A stretch of DNA of 64,000 nucleotides from Sphingomonas phyllosphaerae. Its GTDB lineage: Bacteria; Pseudomonadota; Alphaproteobacteria; Sphingomonadales; Sphingomonadaceae. A program made the translations under genes and the position numbers. The notes below the pieces were generated by a model, which saw nothing but the letters and a program-made list of their open reading frames with translations, searched no databases and was not told the origin of the DNA. The stretch is taken from positions 2,363,001 through 2,427,000 of the forward strand of contig JAQIJC010000001.1 in assembly GCA_036946405.1 (NCBI GenBank), written 5' to 3'. This document shows positions 55,388 to 64,000 of the stretch, piece after piece (the stretch's first letter is position 1; every line of letters begins with the position of its first letter).

Positions 55388-56896
55388 ATGGTCGCGATCG
55401 TATCGACGGTAGCCTATCTGGGGCTGGAGGCGCGCAGCGTCGAGGTACAGGTCCAGTTGATCCCGGGCCTGCCCGCGTTCAACGTCGTCGGGCTGGCCGA
55501 CAAGGCGGTCGGCGAAAGCCGCGAGCGGGTGCGTGGCGCGATCGCGGCAATGGGTTTGTCGCTGCCGCCGAAGCGGATCGCGGTGAACCTCTCGCCCGCC
55601 GATCTGCCCAAGGAAGGCTCGCACTTCGACCTGCCGATCGCGCTCGGCCTGCTCGCGGCGATGGGCGTGGTCGATGCCGAGGCGCTGGCGGACTATGTGA
55701 TCGTCGGCGAATTGGGGCTCGACGGGCGGCTCGCGCCGTCGCCCGGCGTGCTCCTCGCAGCGCTCCACGCTGCGGAGACGGGCAGGGGGCTGATCTGCCC
55801 CGCCGCGCAGGGCAGCGAGGCGGCGTGGAGCGGCAGCATCGAGGTGGTCGCCGCGCCCGATCTGCTCGCGCTGCTCAATCATCTGAAGGGCCATGGCCTG
55901 CTCGCGTTGCCGAAGCCCGGCGACGTGCAGGAGGCGCGCGCCGGCCCCGATCTGCGGCAGGTGAAGGGACAGGAGGTCGCCAAGCGAGCGCTGGAGATCG
56001 CCGCGGCCGGCGCGCACAATTTGCTGTTCGTCGGCCCGCCGGGCGCGGGCAAGTCGCTGATGGCCGCGTGCCTGCCCGGCATCCTGCCCCCGCTCGACCC
56101 AGCCGAGGCACTGGAGGTGTCGATGGTACAGTCGGTCGCCGGCATCTTGCCCGGCGGCATGCTGACCCGCACGCGGCCGTTCCGCGCACCGCATCATTCG
56201 GCGAGCATGGCGGCGCTGACCGGCGGCGGGTTGAAGGTGAAACCGGGCGAGGTGAGCCTTGCGCATCACGGGGTGCTGTTTCTCGACGAACTCCCCGAAT
56301 TTCAGCGCGCCGTGCTCGATTCGCTCCGCCAGCCGCTGGAGAGCGGGATCGTCAGCGTCGCACGCGCCAATGCGCACGTCACCTATCCGGCGCAGGTGCA
56401 GCTGATCGCGGCGATGAACCCCTGCCGCTGCGGGCACCTCGGCGATGCGTCGCTGGCCTGCGCCCGCGCCCCCAAATGCGCGGCGGACTATCAGGCAAAG
56501 GTTTCCGGCCCGCTGCTCGACCGGATCGACCTGCACGTCGACGTCGCGGCGGTGAGCGCGGTCGACCTCACCCTTCCGCCGCCCGCCGAAGGCTCGGCAG
56601 AGGTCGCGGCCCGTGTAGCGGCGGCGCGCGCGATCCAGACGGCGCGGCTGGCGGACAGCGGGATGCGGACGAACGCCGAACTCGATGGGGACAGCCTCGA
56701 ACGCTTCGCCTCACCCGACGCCACAGGCCGCGAGCTGCTGGCGCAGGCGGCGGTGGCAATGAAGCTGTCGGCGCGGGGCTACACCCGCATCCTGCGCGTC
56801 TCACGCACCATCGCCGATCTCGCCGGGTCCGACTCGGTCGGTCGCATCCATATCGCTGAGGCGCTGAGCTACCGGCGGCAACCACCACGGAATTGA
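55388..56896 (+). CDS. comM: YifB/ComM family magnesium-chelatase-like AAA+ ATPase
   Basis: ComM is a hexameric helicase that promotes branch migration in natural transformation. The 502 residues include the N-terminal ChlI domain (GLEARSVEVQVQLIPGLPAF, NVVGLADKAVGESRERVRGA), Walker A VGPPGAGKSLMAACLPG, the LFLDELPEFQ Walker B region, the zinc-finger-like NPCRCGHLGD with CARAPKC, and the C-terminal RGYTRILRVSRTIADL. ATG 55388 gives the family start (MVAIVSTVAYLGLEAR); the frame is open 75 bp further upstream. It is followed by a large inverted repeat. Confidence 0.95.
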   Translation: MVAIVSTVAYLGLEARSVEVQVQLIPGLPAFNVVGLADKAVGESRERVRGAIAAMGLSLPPKRIAVNLSPADLPKEGSHFDLPIALGLLAAMGVVDAEALADYVIVGELGLDGRLAPSPGVLLAALHAAETGRGLICPAAQGSEAAWSGSIEVVAAPDLLALLNHLKGHGLLALPKPGDVQEARAGPDLRQVKGQEVAKRALEIAAAGAHNLLFVGPPGAGKSLMAACLPGILPPLDPAEALEVSMVQSVAGILPGGMLTRTRPFRAPHHSASMAALTGGGLKVKPGEVSLAHHGVLFLDELPEFQRAVLDSLRQPLESGIVSVARANAHVTYPAQVQLIAAMNPCRCGHLGDASLACARAPKCAADYQAKVSGPLLDRIDLHVDVAAVSAVDLTLPPPAEGSAEVAARVAAARAIQTARLADSGMRTNAELDGDSLERFASPDATGRELLAQAAVAMKLSARGYTRILRVSRTIADLAGSDSVGRIHIAEALSYRRQPPRN

Positions 56897-56924
56897 CTCG
56901 CTGATTGCCGCAAAACCATTGCCG

Positions 56925-57180
56925 TCATTCGCGCGAAGGCGAGACCTCTGCGAAACCCGCTTTCCGTTCCCCGGCGAAGGCCGGGGCCTAGTTGGGGGAG
57001 GCTTGTAACTAATTGAAACACCTTCCCACCGGAACCCGGCCTCCGCCGGGGAACGGCTTACGACGGATGTGGCCCGCACTTTCGCAGAGGTCTCGCGAAG
57101 GCGGAAATCCAGACGCGCAGGTCCGTCGATAGAAGCTGAACGTCAGAGGTTCTGGATTCCCGCCTGCGCGGGAATGACGG
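56925..57180. repeat. Nested inverted repeat and palindromes between comM and a symporter gene
   Basis: Outer arms gcgagacctctgcgaaa (56939-56955) and tttcgcagaggtctcgc (57080-57096) are a perfect 17-bp inverted pair. Inside, gttccccggcgaaggccggg and cccggcctccgccggggaac form a second, near-perfect inverted pair. Further right, attcccgcctgcgcgggaat (57156-57175) is a perfect 8-bp stem around CTGC. The 311-bp interval 56897-57207 holds no gene; both neighbours end here. It looks like a mosaic of short dispersed repeats that could terminate transcription from both sides. Confidence 0.85.
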
Positions 57181-57207
57181 GGCGGTCGCGAGTAAGCGAC
57201 CAAACCC

Positions 57208-58530
57208 TCATACCTCCCGAAAACTCTCCACCTCGCGCGCCGGCCCGTCTCCCGACGGCGCCGCGGCCCCGGCGATCACCGGCGATTCGCGCGGGTCGAG
57301 CCCGCCCTCCCATTTCGCGATGACCGCGCTCGCCACCGCATTGCCGATCACGTTGGTCGCGGTGCGGCCCATGTCGAGGAAATGGTCGATCGCCAGCACC
57401 AGCAGCAACCCCGCCTCGGGCAGGTTGAACATCGGCAAGGTCGCCGCGATCACCACCAGGCTCGCGCGCGGCACCCCCGCGATCCCCTTGGACGTGACCA
57501 TCAGCACCAGCAGCATCGTCACCATCTGCCCCAGCGACATGTCGATGCCATAGGCCTGTGCGATGAAGATCGACGCGAAGGTCATGTAGATCATCGACCC
57601 GTCGAGGTTGAACGAATAGCCGAGCGGTAGCACGAAGCTGGCGATGCGCGGTGGCACTCCGAACCGGTCGAGCGCTTCCAGCATCCGCGGGTACGCCGCC
57701 TCCGACGAGGCGGTCGAAAAGGCGACCAGCAACGGCTCGCGGACGTAGCGGATCAGCTCGCGGATCCGCGCGCCGATGAACAGGAAGCCGATCCCGAGCA
57801 GCACCGCCCACAGCACCAGCAGCGTCAAATAGAAGCTGCCCATGAAATAGGCGAGCTGTCCAATCACCGCCGGGCCGCGCTCGGTCAGCGTCCCCGCCAC
57901 CGCCGCGAAGACCGCAACCGGCGCGACGCGCATCACGTAATCGGTGACCTGCAACATGACGTGCACCAGCGCGTCGATCGCTTTGACCAGCGGCGCCGCC
58001 TTCTCGCCGACCGCAGTGATCGCGACCCCAACGAAGACGGACATTACGACGATCTGCAAGATCTCGTTCTTCGCCATCGCATCGACCATCGAGGCGGGGA
58101 CGATATGCGTGAAGAAGTCCTTGAGGTTGAATGCGGCGGTCTCCAGCCCGCTCGACTGGCCGGCGGGTGGCAGCGCCAGCCCGATTCCGACGCCGGGCTG
58201 GAGCAGGTTGACCATCACCAGCCCCAGCGTCAGCGACAACAGGCTGGCGGAGATGAACCACGCGAGGCTCCGCGCGCCGATCCGGCCGAGCGCGGCGGTG
58301 TCGCCCATTTGCGCGATCCCAGAGACCAACGTCGCGAAGACGAGCGGCGCGATGATCATCTTGATGAGACGCAGGAAGATGCTGGTCAGGATCGAGAAAT
58401 AGCCGGCGATCTCGGTCGTCCGGGCCTGTGCCGCCGCGCTGCCGTCGTCCAGCCAGGTGTTGAGCACCAGCCCGACGATCAGCCCGAGCACCAGCCCGCC
58501 AAGAATATAAAGGGTCAGCCGCTTGGCCAT
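57208..58530 (-). CDS. Dicarboxylate/amino acid:cation symporter (DAACS family)
   Basis: A 440-residue inner membrane symporter for C4-dicarboxylates or acidic amino acids. The family segments are LRLIKMIIAPLVFATLVSGI, AFSTASSEAAYPRMLEAL (serine-rich re-entrant loop), LPLGYSFNLDGSMIYMTFAS and DHFLDMGRTATNVIGNAVAS, the latter two forming the substrate and Na+ sites. The ARTT-like N-terminal helices are normal. Length is near DctA and GltP. The gene is divergent from the M24 peptidase-like gene with 72 bp between starts. Exact substrate unknown. Confidence 0.94.
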   Translation of the reverse strand: MAKRLTLYILGGLVLGLIVGLVLNTWLDDGSAAAQARTTEIAGYFSILTSIFLRLIKMIIAPLVFATLVSGIAQMGDTAALGRIGARSLAWFISASLLSLTLGLVMVNLLQPGVGIGLALPPAGQSSGLETAAFNLKDFFTHIVPASMVDAMAKNEILQIVVMSVFVGVAITAVGEKAAPLVKAIDALVHVMLQVTDYVMRVAPVAVFAAVAGTLTERGPAVIGQLAYFMGSFYLTLLVLWAVLLGIGFLFIGARIRELIRYVREPLLVAFSTASSEAAYPRMLEALDRFGVPPRIASFVLPLGYSFNLDGSMIYMTFASIFIAQAYGIDMSLGQMVTMLLVLMVTSKGIAGVPRASLVVIAATLPMFNLPEAGLLLVLAIDHFLDMGRTATNVIGNAVASAVIAKWEGGLDPRESPVIAGAAAPSGDGPAREVESFREV

Positions 58531-58602
58531 TCATCGCTCCCGTATGTGCGTACAGGGAAGGGGATTGCGGTCGCGCGGTCAAGCACCGTATCGTTCGCAA
58601 CC

Positions 58603-59859
58603 ATGTTCTCCTCGACCTTCCGCCCATCGCGCCGCGCCCTTCTGGGCGGCGGTGCCGCGCTGCTCGCCGCGTCGGTGGTCCGCGCCGCCGAGCCCGATCT
58701 CGCCGGGCTGACCGACATGACCGCGGACGTGGTGCCGATCGGTCTGGCGGAACGACAGGCGCGGCTGGCGCGTGCGCAGGCGCTGATGCGCGCCAGCGGC
58801 ATCGGCGCGGTGCTGATCGAGCCCGGGTCGAGCCTCATTTATTTCACCGGGGTCGTCTGGCACCGTAGCGAGCGGCTGACCGCGGCGGTGATCCCGGTCG
58901 AGGGGGAGCCGTGCATCGTCACGCCGTTCTTCGAGGAACCCTCGGTTCGTCAGACGCTTGCCGTCCCGGCCGAGGTTCGCGTGTGGCAGGAGGATGAGGA
59001 TCCGCTCAAGGTCGTCGCCGGCTTCCTGCGCGATCACAAGCTGGCCGGGCGCACGATCGGGATCGAGGAAAGCGCGCGCTTCTTCGCCTTCGATGGTCTG
59101 GCGCGGGCACTGCCTGACGCAAGGTTGGTCAGCGCCAACTCGGTCGTGCGCGGCTGCCGGATGATCAAGACGCCGGCCGAGATCGCGCTGATGCAACGCG
59201 CGACCGACGTGACGATCGCCGCCTATCGCTGGACCTATCCGCGCGTCGAGGCGGGGATGACCGGCGCGCAGATCGGCGCGCTCATGAACGCCGCGACGCG
59301 GAAGCTGGGCGGCGATCCCGAATTCGCGCTGGCGCTGATCGGCCCCGCCGCCGCACTCCCTCACGGCAGCCGCGAGGTGACGCGCGTCGCCGACGGGCAG
59401 GTCGTGTTGATGGATTGCGGCTGCACCGTGCAGGGCTATCAATCCGACGTCTCGCGTACCTGGGTCCACGGTCGCGCGACCATCGAGCAGCGGAAGGTCT
59501 GGGATCAGGTGAAGGCCGGACAGGCGCTGGCATTCCGCACCGCACGGATCGGCGTGGCGGCGGGCGCGATCGACGATGCGGTACGCCGCTCGTACGAGGC
59601 GCTTGGCTATGGCCCGGGCTACCGCCTGCCCGGATTGTCGCATCGCACGGGGCACGGGATCGGCATGGACGGCCACGAACCCGTCAACCTCGTTCATGGC
59701 GAGACGACGCGGCTGGCGGCCGGCATGTGTTTCTCGGACGAGCCCGGCCTGTACCTGCCGGGCAAGTTCGGGGTGCGGCTGGAGGATTGCTTCTACATGA
59801 CGCCGGGCGGGCCGGCGTGGTTCAGCACCCCGCCGGCCTCGCTCGACCGTCCGGTCTAA
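58603..59859 (+). CDS. Tat-exported M24 family peptidase (Xaa-Pro aminopeptidase-like)
   Basis: A 418-residue protein of the pita-bread fold. The N terminus has a twin-arginine signal, PSRRALLGGGAALLAASVVR, which indicates folded export to the periplasm. A creatinase-like N-terminal domain (SLIYFTGVVWHRSERLTAAV) is followed by the catalytic domain with metal ligands in VVLMDCGCTVQGYQSDVSRT, HRTGHGIGMDGHEP, DEPGLYLPG and RLEDCF. It could remove an N-terminal residue before proline or hydrolyse a related amide. ATG 58603 is used because it starts the Tat signal. It is convergent with the PEPxxWA-CTERM gene, only 4 bp between stops. Confidence 0.9.
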   Translation: MFSSTFRPSRRALLGGGAALLAASVVRAAEPDLAGLTDMTADVVPIGLAERQARLARAQALMRASGIGAVLIEPGSSLIYFTGVVWHRSERLTAAVIPVEGEPCIVTPFFEEPSVRQTLAVPAEVRVWQEDEDPLKVVAGFLRDHKLAGRTIGIEESARFFAFDGLARALPDARLVSANSVVRGCRMIKTPAEIALMQRATDVTIAAYRWTYPRVEAGMTGAQIGALMNAATRKLGGDPEFALALIGPAAALPHGSREVTRVADGQVVLMDCGCTVQGYQSDVSRTWVHGRATIEQRKVWDQVKAGQALAFRTARIGVAAGAIDDAVRRSYEALGYGPGYRLPGLSHRTGHGIGMDGHEPVNLVHGETTRLAAGMCFSDEPGLYLPGKFGVRLEDCFYMTPGGPAWFSTPPASLDRPV

Positions 59860-59863
59860 AGCG

Positions 59864-60586
59864 TCAGGCCACCGCTGCGACCCGACGGCGACGCCGCAGC
59901 GCCGCGCCGGTGGTCGCAAACCCCGCGATCATCAACGCCCAGCTCGCCGGCTCGGGCACCGCCGCCGACGCCGCCGTATAGGTGTAGGTCAGCTTGTAAT
60001 TCGCGCTGCCGCAGAAATCCTCACCCGGCGAGAGCGGGGTGCCGTTGACGACGATGCACCCGCCCTGAAGCTGGGTCACCGTGCCGCCGACCGGCACGCC
60101 GCTGAAGAGGGTGTCGCCCGATCCGATCGTCTGCCCGTAATCATAGCCATTGAAGAGCACGTCGCGATTGAGGAATTGACTGGGGTCGAGCGAGAAACTG
60201 GCCGAGCCGGTCGCGAGGACCTCGAAGAAGCCGAAATTGGTCTGCCCGCTGCGCCGGTCGAGCGAGACGACGCTGGTGCCCGCCCCGGTCAGCGCGACGA
60301 ACGGCTGCGGTAGCGCGGTATTGGCCGAGCGGAGCTGCCACCGTCCGTCGATCGTCCACGACAGATTGGCGGTCGTTTCGCCGGCCGGGGCGGTGACTCG
60401 CCATCCGCGCCATTTCGCCAGATCGACCGCCAGCGTCACGCTGTCGAGCGTGCCGAGCCGGGTATCGAAACCCTTAAAGCCGGTCAGCGCGCCCTGTTCC
60501 GAATCCGTCTGCACGATCGTTGCCGCATCGGCGACAGACACGGTCGACACCGTGGCGATCGCGGCCAGCGCCAGCACAAACTTCAT
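59864..60586 (-). CDS. PEPxxWA-CTERM sorting domain protein
   Basis: A 240-residue secreted protein with a signal peptide (KFVLALAAIATVSTVSVADA) and the C-terminal tripartite sorting signal VPEPASWALMIAGFATTGAA followed by a basic LRRRRRV tail, the PEPxxWA variant found in sphingomonads. The middle is a beta-rich region with a cysteine pair (GGCIVVNG, EDFCGSAN), no family recognised. Such proteins are processed by an exosortase-type enzyme and linked to exopolysaccharide production; no sorting enzyme is in this window. Confidence 0.9.
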   Translation of the reverse strand: MKFVLALAAIATVSTVSVADAATIVQTDSEQGALTGFKGFDTRLGTLDSVTLAVDLAKWRGWRVTAPAGETTANLSWTIDGRWQLRSANTALPQPFVALTGAGTSVVSLDRRSGQTNFGFFEVLATGSASFSLDPSQFLNRDVLFNGYDYGQTIGSGDTLFSGVPVGGTVTQLQGGCIVVNGTPLSPGEDFCGSANYKLTYTYTAASAAVPEPASWALMIAGFATTGAALRRRRRVAAVA

Positions 60587-60712
60587 TGATCTTCCCCCGA
60601 ATCTTCGCCGGCGGGCTTTGCATACATGGTTAATTCAGGCAACTACGCATCTCGTGTCGGCAGCCGTCGCGAGGCTCTAGGCAGCGCGGCCTTCGCGGAT
60701 TAAGTCGACGCC

Positions 60713-63376
60713 ATGACCGCTACCAACGACATTCGCCGCTCGTTCCTCGACTATTTCGGTTCGGCCGGGCACCAGATCGTGCCCTCGGCCCCGCTGGTGC
60801 CGCAGAACGATCCGACGCTGATGTTCGTCAACGCCGGGATGGTGCCGTTCAAGAACGTGTTCACCGGGCTGGAATCGCGACACTATTCTACCGCCACGTC
60901 GTCGCAGAAGTGCGTGCGCGCGGGCGGCAAGCACAACGATCTCGACAATGTCGGCTATACCGCACGCCACCATACGTTCTTCGAGATGCTGGGCAATTTC
61001 AGCTTCGGCGACTATTTCAAGGAACAGGCGATCACCCACGCCTGGACCTTGCTCACACGGGAGTGGGGGCTCGACCCGGATCGTCTGACCGCGACCGTCT
61101 TCCACACCGATGATCAGGCGTTCGATCTGTGGAAGAAGATCGCCGGGCTTCCCGATCACCGCATCATCCGCATCGCGACCAAGGACAATTTCTGGGCGAT
61201 GGGATCGGACGGGCCGTGCGGCCCGTGCTCGGAGATCTTCTACGACCATGGCGAGCACATCTTCGGGGGGCCTCCGGGCAGCCCGGATGAGGACGGCGAT
61301 CGCTTCGTCGAAATCTGGAATCTCGTGTTCATGCAGCATGTGCAGGAGGCCGATGCGATCGTCGGCGACCTGCCGCGTCCGTCGATCGACACCGGGATGG
61401 GGTTGGAGCGAATCGCGGCGGTGATGCAGGGCGTCACCGACAATTACGACACCGACACCTTCAAGGCGCTGATCGCCGCCTCGGGCGCGCTGACCCACAC
61501 CGCGACCACCGGCGACAATCAGGCGAGCCACCGCGTGATCGCCGATCACCTGCGCTGCTCGGGCTTCCTCGTCGCCGACGGCGTGCTGCCCGCCAACGAA
61601 GGTCGCGGCTACGTGCTGCGCCGGATCATGCGCCGCGCGATGCGCCACGCGCATCTACTCGGCGCGAAGGAGCCGTTGATGCACCGGCTGGTCCCGGCGC
61701 TGATCGCCGAGATGGGGGTGGCGTATCCCGAACTGATCCGCGCGCAGTCCTTGATCGAGGCGACGCTGCGTCAGGAAGAGACGCGCTTCCGCCAGACGCT
61801 CGACAAGGGGCTGCGGTTGCTCGACGACGCCACCGCGGGAATGAAGCCTGGCGACACGCTGGCGGGCGACACCGCCTTCCGTCTCTACGACACTTACGGC
61901 TTCCCCTACGATCTCACCGAAGACGCGTTGCGCGCGCAGGACTTCAAGGTCGACCGTGCCGGCTTCGATGCCGCGATGGCCGAGCAGAAGCGCGCCGCCC
62001 GCGCCGCATGGAAGGGCTCGGGTGCGAAGGCGTCGGACGATCTGTGGTTCGATCTGGTCGAGGAAGTCGGCGCGACCGAATTCACCGGCTATAGCAGCGA
62101 TGTCGGCGAAGGCGTGGTGCTCGCGCTGGTCAAGGACGGCACGCGCGTCGACCATGCCGAGACCGGCGACACGGTCGACGTGATCGTCAACCAGACCCCC
62201 TTCTACGGCGAGAGTGGCGGGCAGGTCGGCGATGCAGGGATTATCAGTAGCGACAATGGGTTGCGTGCCGATGTTGCCGAAACCTCGAAGCAGCTCGGCA
62301 AGCTGTTCGTCCACCATGCGACGATCGCCGCGGGCGCGCTGAAGGTCGGTGACACTGTCAAGCTCGCGATCGACGTCGCGCGCCGCGCCGCGATCCGCGC
62401 CAATCACTCGGCGACGCACCTGCTCCACGAGGCGCTGCGCCAGAAGATCGGCACGCATGTCGCGCAGAAGGGCTCGCTGGTCGCGCCCGAGCGGTTGCGC
62501 TTCGACGTCTCGCACAACAGCGCGATGACCCCGGAGGAACTCGCCGAGGCCGAACGCGCGGTCAACGCGCAGATCCGCCGCAACGGCAGCGTCGAGACGC
62601 GGCTGATGACCCCCGACGAGGCGATCGCCGAAGGCGCGATGGCGTTGTTCGGTGAGAAATACGGCGACGAGGTACGCGTCGTGTCGATGGGCACCGAGGA
62701 AGACGGCAAGACCTATTCGATCGAATTGTGCGGCGGCACGCATGTCCGCGCGCTCGGCGACATCGGCGTGTTCAAGATCGTCGGCGAGAGCGCGGTGTCG
62801 TCGGGTGTGCGCCGCGTCGAGGCGCTGACCGGCGAGGCGGCGCGGCAATGGCTCAACGCCCGCGACGAAAAGCTGCGCGAGGCGGCGGCAACGCTCAAGG
62901 CGTCACCTGATGAAGTCCCCGCCCGCGTCGCCGCGTTGGTCGAGGACCGTCGCCGGCTCGAGCGCGAGCTGGCGGAGGCGAAGAAGGCGCTGGCGCTCGG
63001 CGGCGGCAGCGGCGGTGCGCCTGCTGGCCCGGAAACGGTCGGCGGCGTCGGCTTCGTCGGCCAGGTGCTCGACGGGTTCGAGGCCAAGGGGCTGCGCGGC
63101 GCGGTCGACGATGCCAAGGCGCGCGTCGGCTCGGGTGTGGCGGCGCTGGTCGCCGTCAACGATGGCCGGGCCTCGGTGGCGGTCGGCGTCACCGCCGATC
63201 TGGCTGGCGAGATCAGCGCGGTCGAGCTGCTGCGTCAGGCGGTGGCGGTGCTCGGCGGGCAGGGCGGGGGCGGCCGCCCCGACATGGCGCAGGGTGGTGG
63301 TCCCGATGGCGACAAGGCCACCGACGCCGTCGCCGCAATCCGCATCGCGCTGGAAGCGCGCACGGTTACGGCATAA
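60713..63376 (+). CDS. alaS: Alanyl-tRNA synthetase
   Basis: Charges tRNA-Ala and edits Ser- and Gly-tRNA-Ala. The 887 residues show the class II catalytic domain ([35 protein letters not shown]), [35 protein letters not shown] (motif 3), the editing-domain zinc sites [12 protein letters not shown] and [13 protein letters not shown], and the C-Ala domain to the end. Length is standard. ATG 60713 is used. It is divergent from the PEPxxWA gene with 126 bp between starts. Confidence 0.98.
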   Translation: MTATNDIRRSFLDYFGSAGHQIVPSAPLVPQNDPTLMFVNAGMVPFKNVFTGLESRHYSTATSSQKCVRAGGKHNDLDNVGYTARHHTFFEMLGNFSFGDYFKEQAITHAWTLLTREWGLDPDRLTATVFHTDDQAFDLWKKIAGLPDHRIIRIATKDNFWAMGSDGPCGPCSEIFYDHGEHIFGGPPGSPDEDGDRFVEIWNLVFMQHVQEADAIVGDLPRPSIDTGMGLERIAAVMQGVTDNYDTDTFKALIAASGALTHTATTGDNQASHRVIADHLRCSGFLVADGVLPANEGRGYVLRRIMRRAMRHAHLLGAKEPLMHRLVPALIAEMGVAYPELIRAQSLIEATLRQEETRFRQTLDKGLRLLDDATAGMKPGDTLAGDTAFRLYDTYGFPYDLTEDALRAQDFKVDRAGFDAAMAEQKRAARAAWKGSGAKASDDLWFDLVEEVGATEFTGYSSDVGEGVVLALVKDGTRVDHAETGDTVDVIVNQTPFYGESGGQVGDAGIISSDNGLRADVAETSKQLGKLFVHHATIAAGALKVGDTVKLAIDVARRAAIRANHSATHLLHEALRQKIGTHVAQKGSLVAPERLRFDVSHNSAMTPEELAEAERAVNAQIRRNGSVETRLMTPDEAIAEGAMALFGEKYGDEVRVVSMGTEEDGKTYSIELCGGTHVRALGDIGVFKIVGESAVSSGVRRVEALTGEAARQWLNARDEKLREAAATLKASPDEVPARVAALVEDRRRLERELAEAKKALALGGGSGGAPAGPETVGGVGFVGQVLDGFEAKGLRGAVDDAKARVGSGVAALVAVNDGRASVAVGVTADLAGEISAVELLRQAVAVLGGQGGGGRPDMAQGGGPDGDKATDAVAAIRIALEARTVTA

Positions 63377-63399
63377 GGCCAAGTCGCCTAGCTCTTCGT

Positions 63400-63470
63400 C
63401 GCCCCGGACTTGATCCGGGGTCCCGCTTTCTCCGTCATTGTCAGCGAAGCAATGACGATAGACTATCTCG
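63400..63470. repeat. Composite repeat after alaS: CCCCGGACTTGATCCGGGG unit and tcattg-type inverted unit
   Basis: cgccccggacttgatccggg at the left is the same unit as at 51717. It runs into tcattgtcagcgaagcaatga, a short inverted pair (cattg/caatg) related to the 31418 family. Part of the 233-bp gap between alaS and the next gene. Confidence 0.7.
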
Positions 63471-63526
63471 TGGCGAAGACCCGGAAGCTGTCATCCTCGG
63501 TTCGGCCCGGAAGGCCGCACCCCGAT

Positions 63527-63565
63527 AAACGAAACGCCGCCCGTGCCTGACCGCACGGACGGCGT
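63527..63565 (-). terminator. Probable rho-independent terminator of the gene at 63610
   Basis: On the minus strand a 13-position stem (acgccg, one mismatch, ccgtgc) with a 6-base loop is followed by TTTCGTTTATC. A second hairpin lies just before it (see 63578-63601), so two hairpins follow the stop. Confidence 0.7.
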
Positions 63566-63577
63566 CTCGCCAAGAAA

Positions 63578-63601
63578 GCGGCGGGGCCGAAACCCCGCTG
63601 C
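63578..63601 (-). terminator. Hairpin after the 63610 gene
   Basis: A 9-bp stem, GCAGCGGGG with CCCCGCCGC on the minus strand (one G-T pair), is followed by TTTCTTGG, 9 bp after the stop codon. It may be the first of two tandem terminators. Confidence 0.6.
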
Positions 63602-63609
63602 CTTCTAAC

Positions 63610-64000
63610 TCAGCGCGGCTTGCGCTTCGACTTCGCCGGCGCCGTGGTTTCGGTCGTCGCCGCGGTCGCGGTGTCGGCGGTTGCCGCCGTCGCATCCGCC
63701 GTGGCTCCCGCTGCGGCGGTCGCGCCGCCCGACGGCGCCGCTCCCGCCATCGCCGCCTTGAGCTGCGCCGCGGTCATGCCGAGCAGAATGCCCTGCGGCC
63801 CCGGCCCGAAGCCGGTGACCGGCAACACCGCATCACCGTCGGCGGTGGTCAGCGTTACGCCGCTGGCGTCGACCGACTTGATCGTGCCAAGCTGCGCGCC
63901 ACCCGTCCCGTAGACGGTCGCGCCCGGCACCAGCTTGGCCTTGAAGTCGGCCGAAGCCTGCGCCTGCTGCTGGCCGGCGGCCGCCTCGAGCTGTGCCTTG
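63610..64000 (-). CDS. Hypothetical protein with an Ala/Thr-rich C terminus, 5' truncated by the window edge
   Basis: The frame is open to the right end of the window, giving 130 visible residues. The N-terminal visible part (KAQLEAAAGQQQAQASADFK) is followed by a small repeat-like domain, VPGATVYGTGGAQLGTIKSV and TADGDAVLPVTGFGPGPQGI, then MTAAQLKAAM and a low-complexity tail of Ala and Thr ending in KSKRKPR. The Gly-x-x-hydrophobic pattern recalls PRC-barrel-like modules, but I do not assign it. Full length and any signal peptide are outside the window. Confidence 0.7.
   Translation of the reverse strand, partial: KAQLEAAAGQQQAQASADFKAKLVPGATVYGTGGAQLGTIKSVDASGVTLTTADGDAVLPVTGFGPGPQGILLGMTAAQLKAAMAGAAPSGGATAAAGATADATAATADTATAATTETTAPAKSKRKPR

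Noticed and set aside
1-64000. tRNA, rRNA, CRISPR, insertion sequence or prophage genes
   Set aside because: All longer intervals are filled by recognisable genes; the gaps show only short inverted repeats, no spaced direct repeats, transposase, integrase or tRNA-like cloverleaf that I can find by eye.

Overview
The window is chromosomal DNA of a high-GC alphaproteobacterium, most likely Sphingomonadales (Sphingomonas or a close relative). This is inferred from gene content and order: a CckA-type hybrid kinase next to a FATG-motif single-domain response regulator, the rpsT-dnaA pair beside mutM and a ubiE-ubiB-coaBC-dut train, the rpmH-rnpA-yidD-yidC-engB block, secB divergent from a Tim44-like/mltA/Smr operon, a TonB-dependent receptor and a PEPxxWA-CTERM protein. 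Almost every base is coding, neighbouring genes very often overlap by 4 bp, and I see no prophage, insertion sequence, CRISPR array, rRNA or tRNA gene. The content is core genome with a few small lineage-type genes.

Layout. 1-13.3 kb: 3' part of an M13 metallopeptidase, cckA and a receiver-only protein, ilvD, a bifunctional NAD(P)HX repair enzyme, a 23S/tRNA uracil methyltransferase, convergent fmt-truA, then recR-def-rmuC. 13.3-22.3 kb (mostly minus strand): a TonB receptor with a candidate Zur box, an arginine succinyltransferase operon (M20 hydrolase-astA-astB-small membrane protein), a DUF481 outer membrane protein, rppH and an HSL-type esterase. 22.3-26.6 kb: a histone-deacetylase-fold hydrolase, photolyase and cyclopropane fatty acid synthase in a row, convergent with an SDR oxidoreductase. 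26.6-33.7 kb: purF, hisI, a small lipoprotein, a MerR regulator with an acyl-CoA dehydrogenase, a small secreted or membrane protein, a PPP-type phosphatase and galU.

33.7-40 kb is a seven-gene minus-strand train (ubiE, ubiB, a membrane protein, coaBC, dut, a small exported protein, a MoeB/ThiF-type adenylyltransferase) in which each gene overlaps the next. 39.8-50.3 kb holds mutM, rpsT, dnaA, pspC-like, trpS, murJ, secB, the Tim44-like/mltA/Smr operon and dapE. 50.3-64 kb holds a cupin, a GST, a 55-residue protein, the engB-yidC-yidD-rnpA-rpmH block, a PGPGW membrane protein, comM, a dicarboxylate symporter, a Tat-exported M24 peptidase-like protein, a PEPxxWA-CTERM protein, alaS and the 3' part of an Ala/Thr-rich protein.

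Intergenic DNA carries several short inverted-repeat families (CCCCGGACTTGATCCGGGG type, CATTGCGAGCG type, and a nested repeat at 56.9-57.2 kb), mostly between gene ends. The items most worth follow-up are regulatory or small: the candidate Zur site, a LiuR-like palindrome in front of the MerR gene, the M20 hydrolase where astE would be expected, the 81- and 55-residue proteins, and the unknown genes embedded in the ubiE-moeB train. I found nothing that I can defend as a wholly new system.
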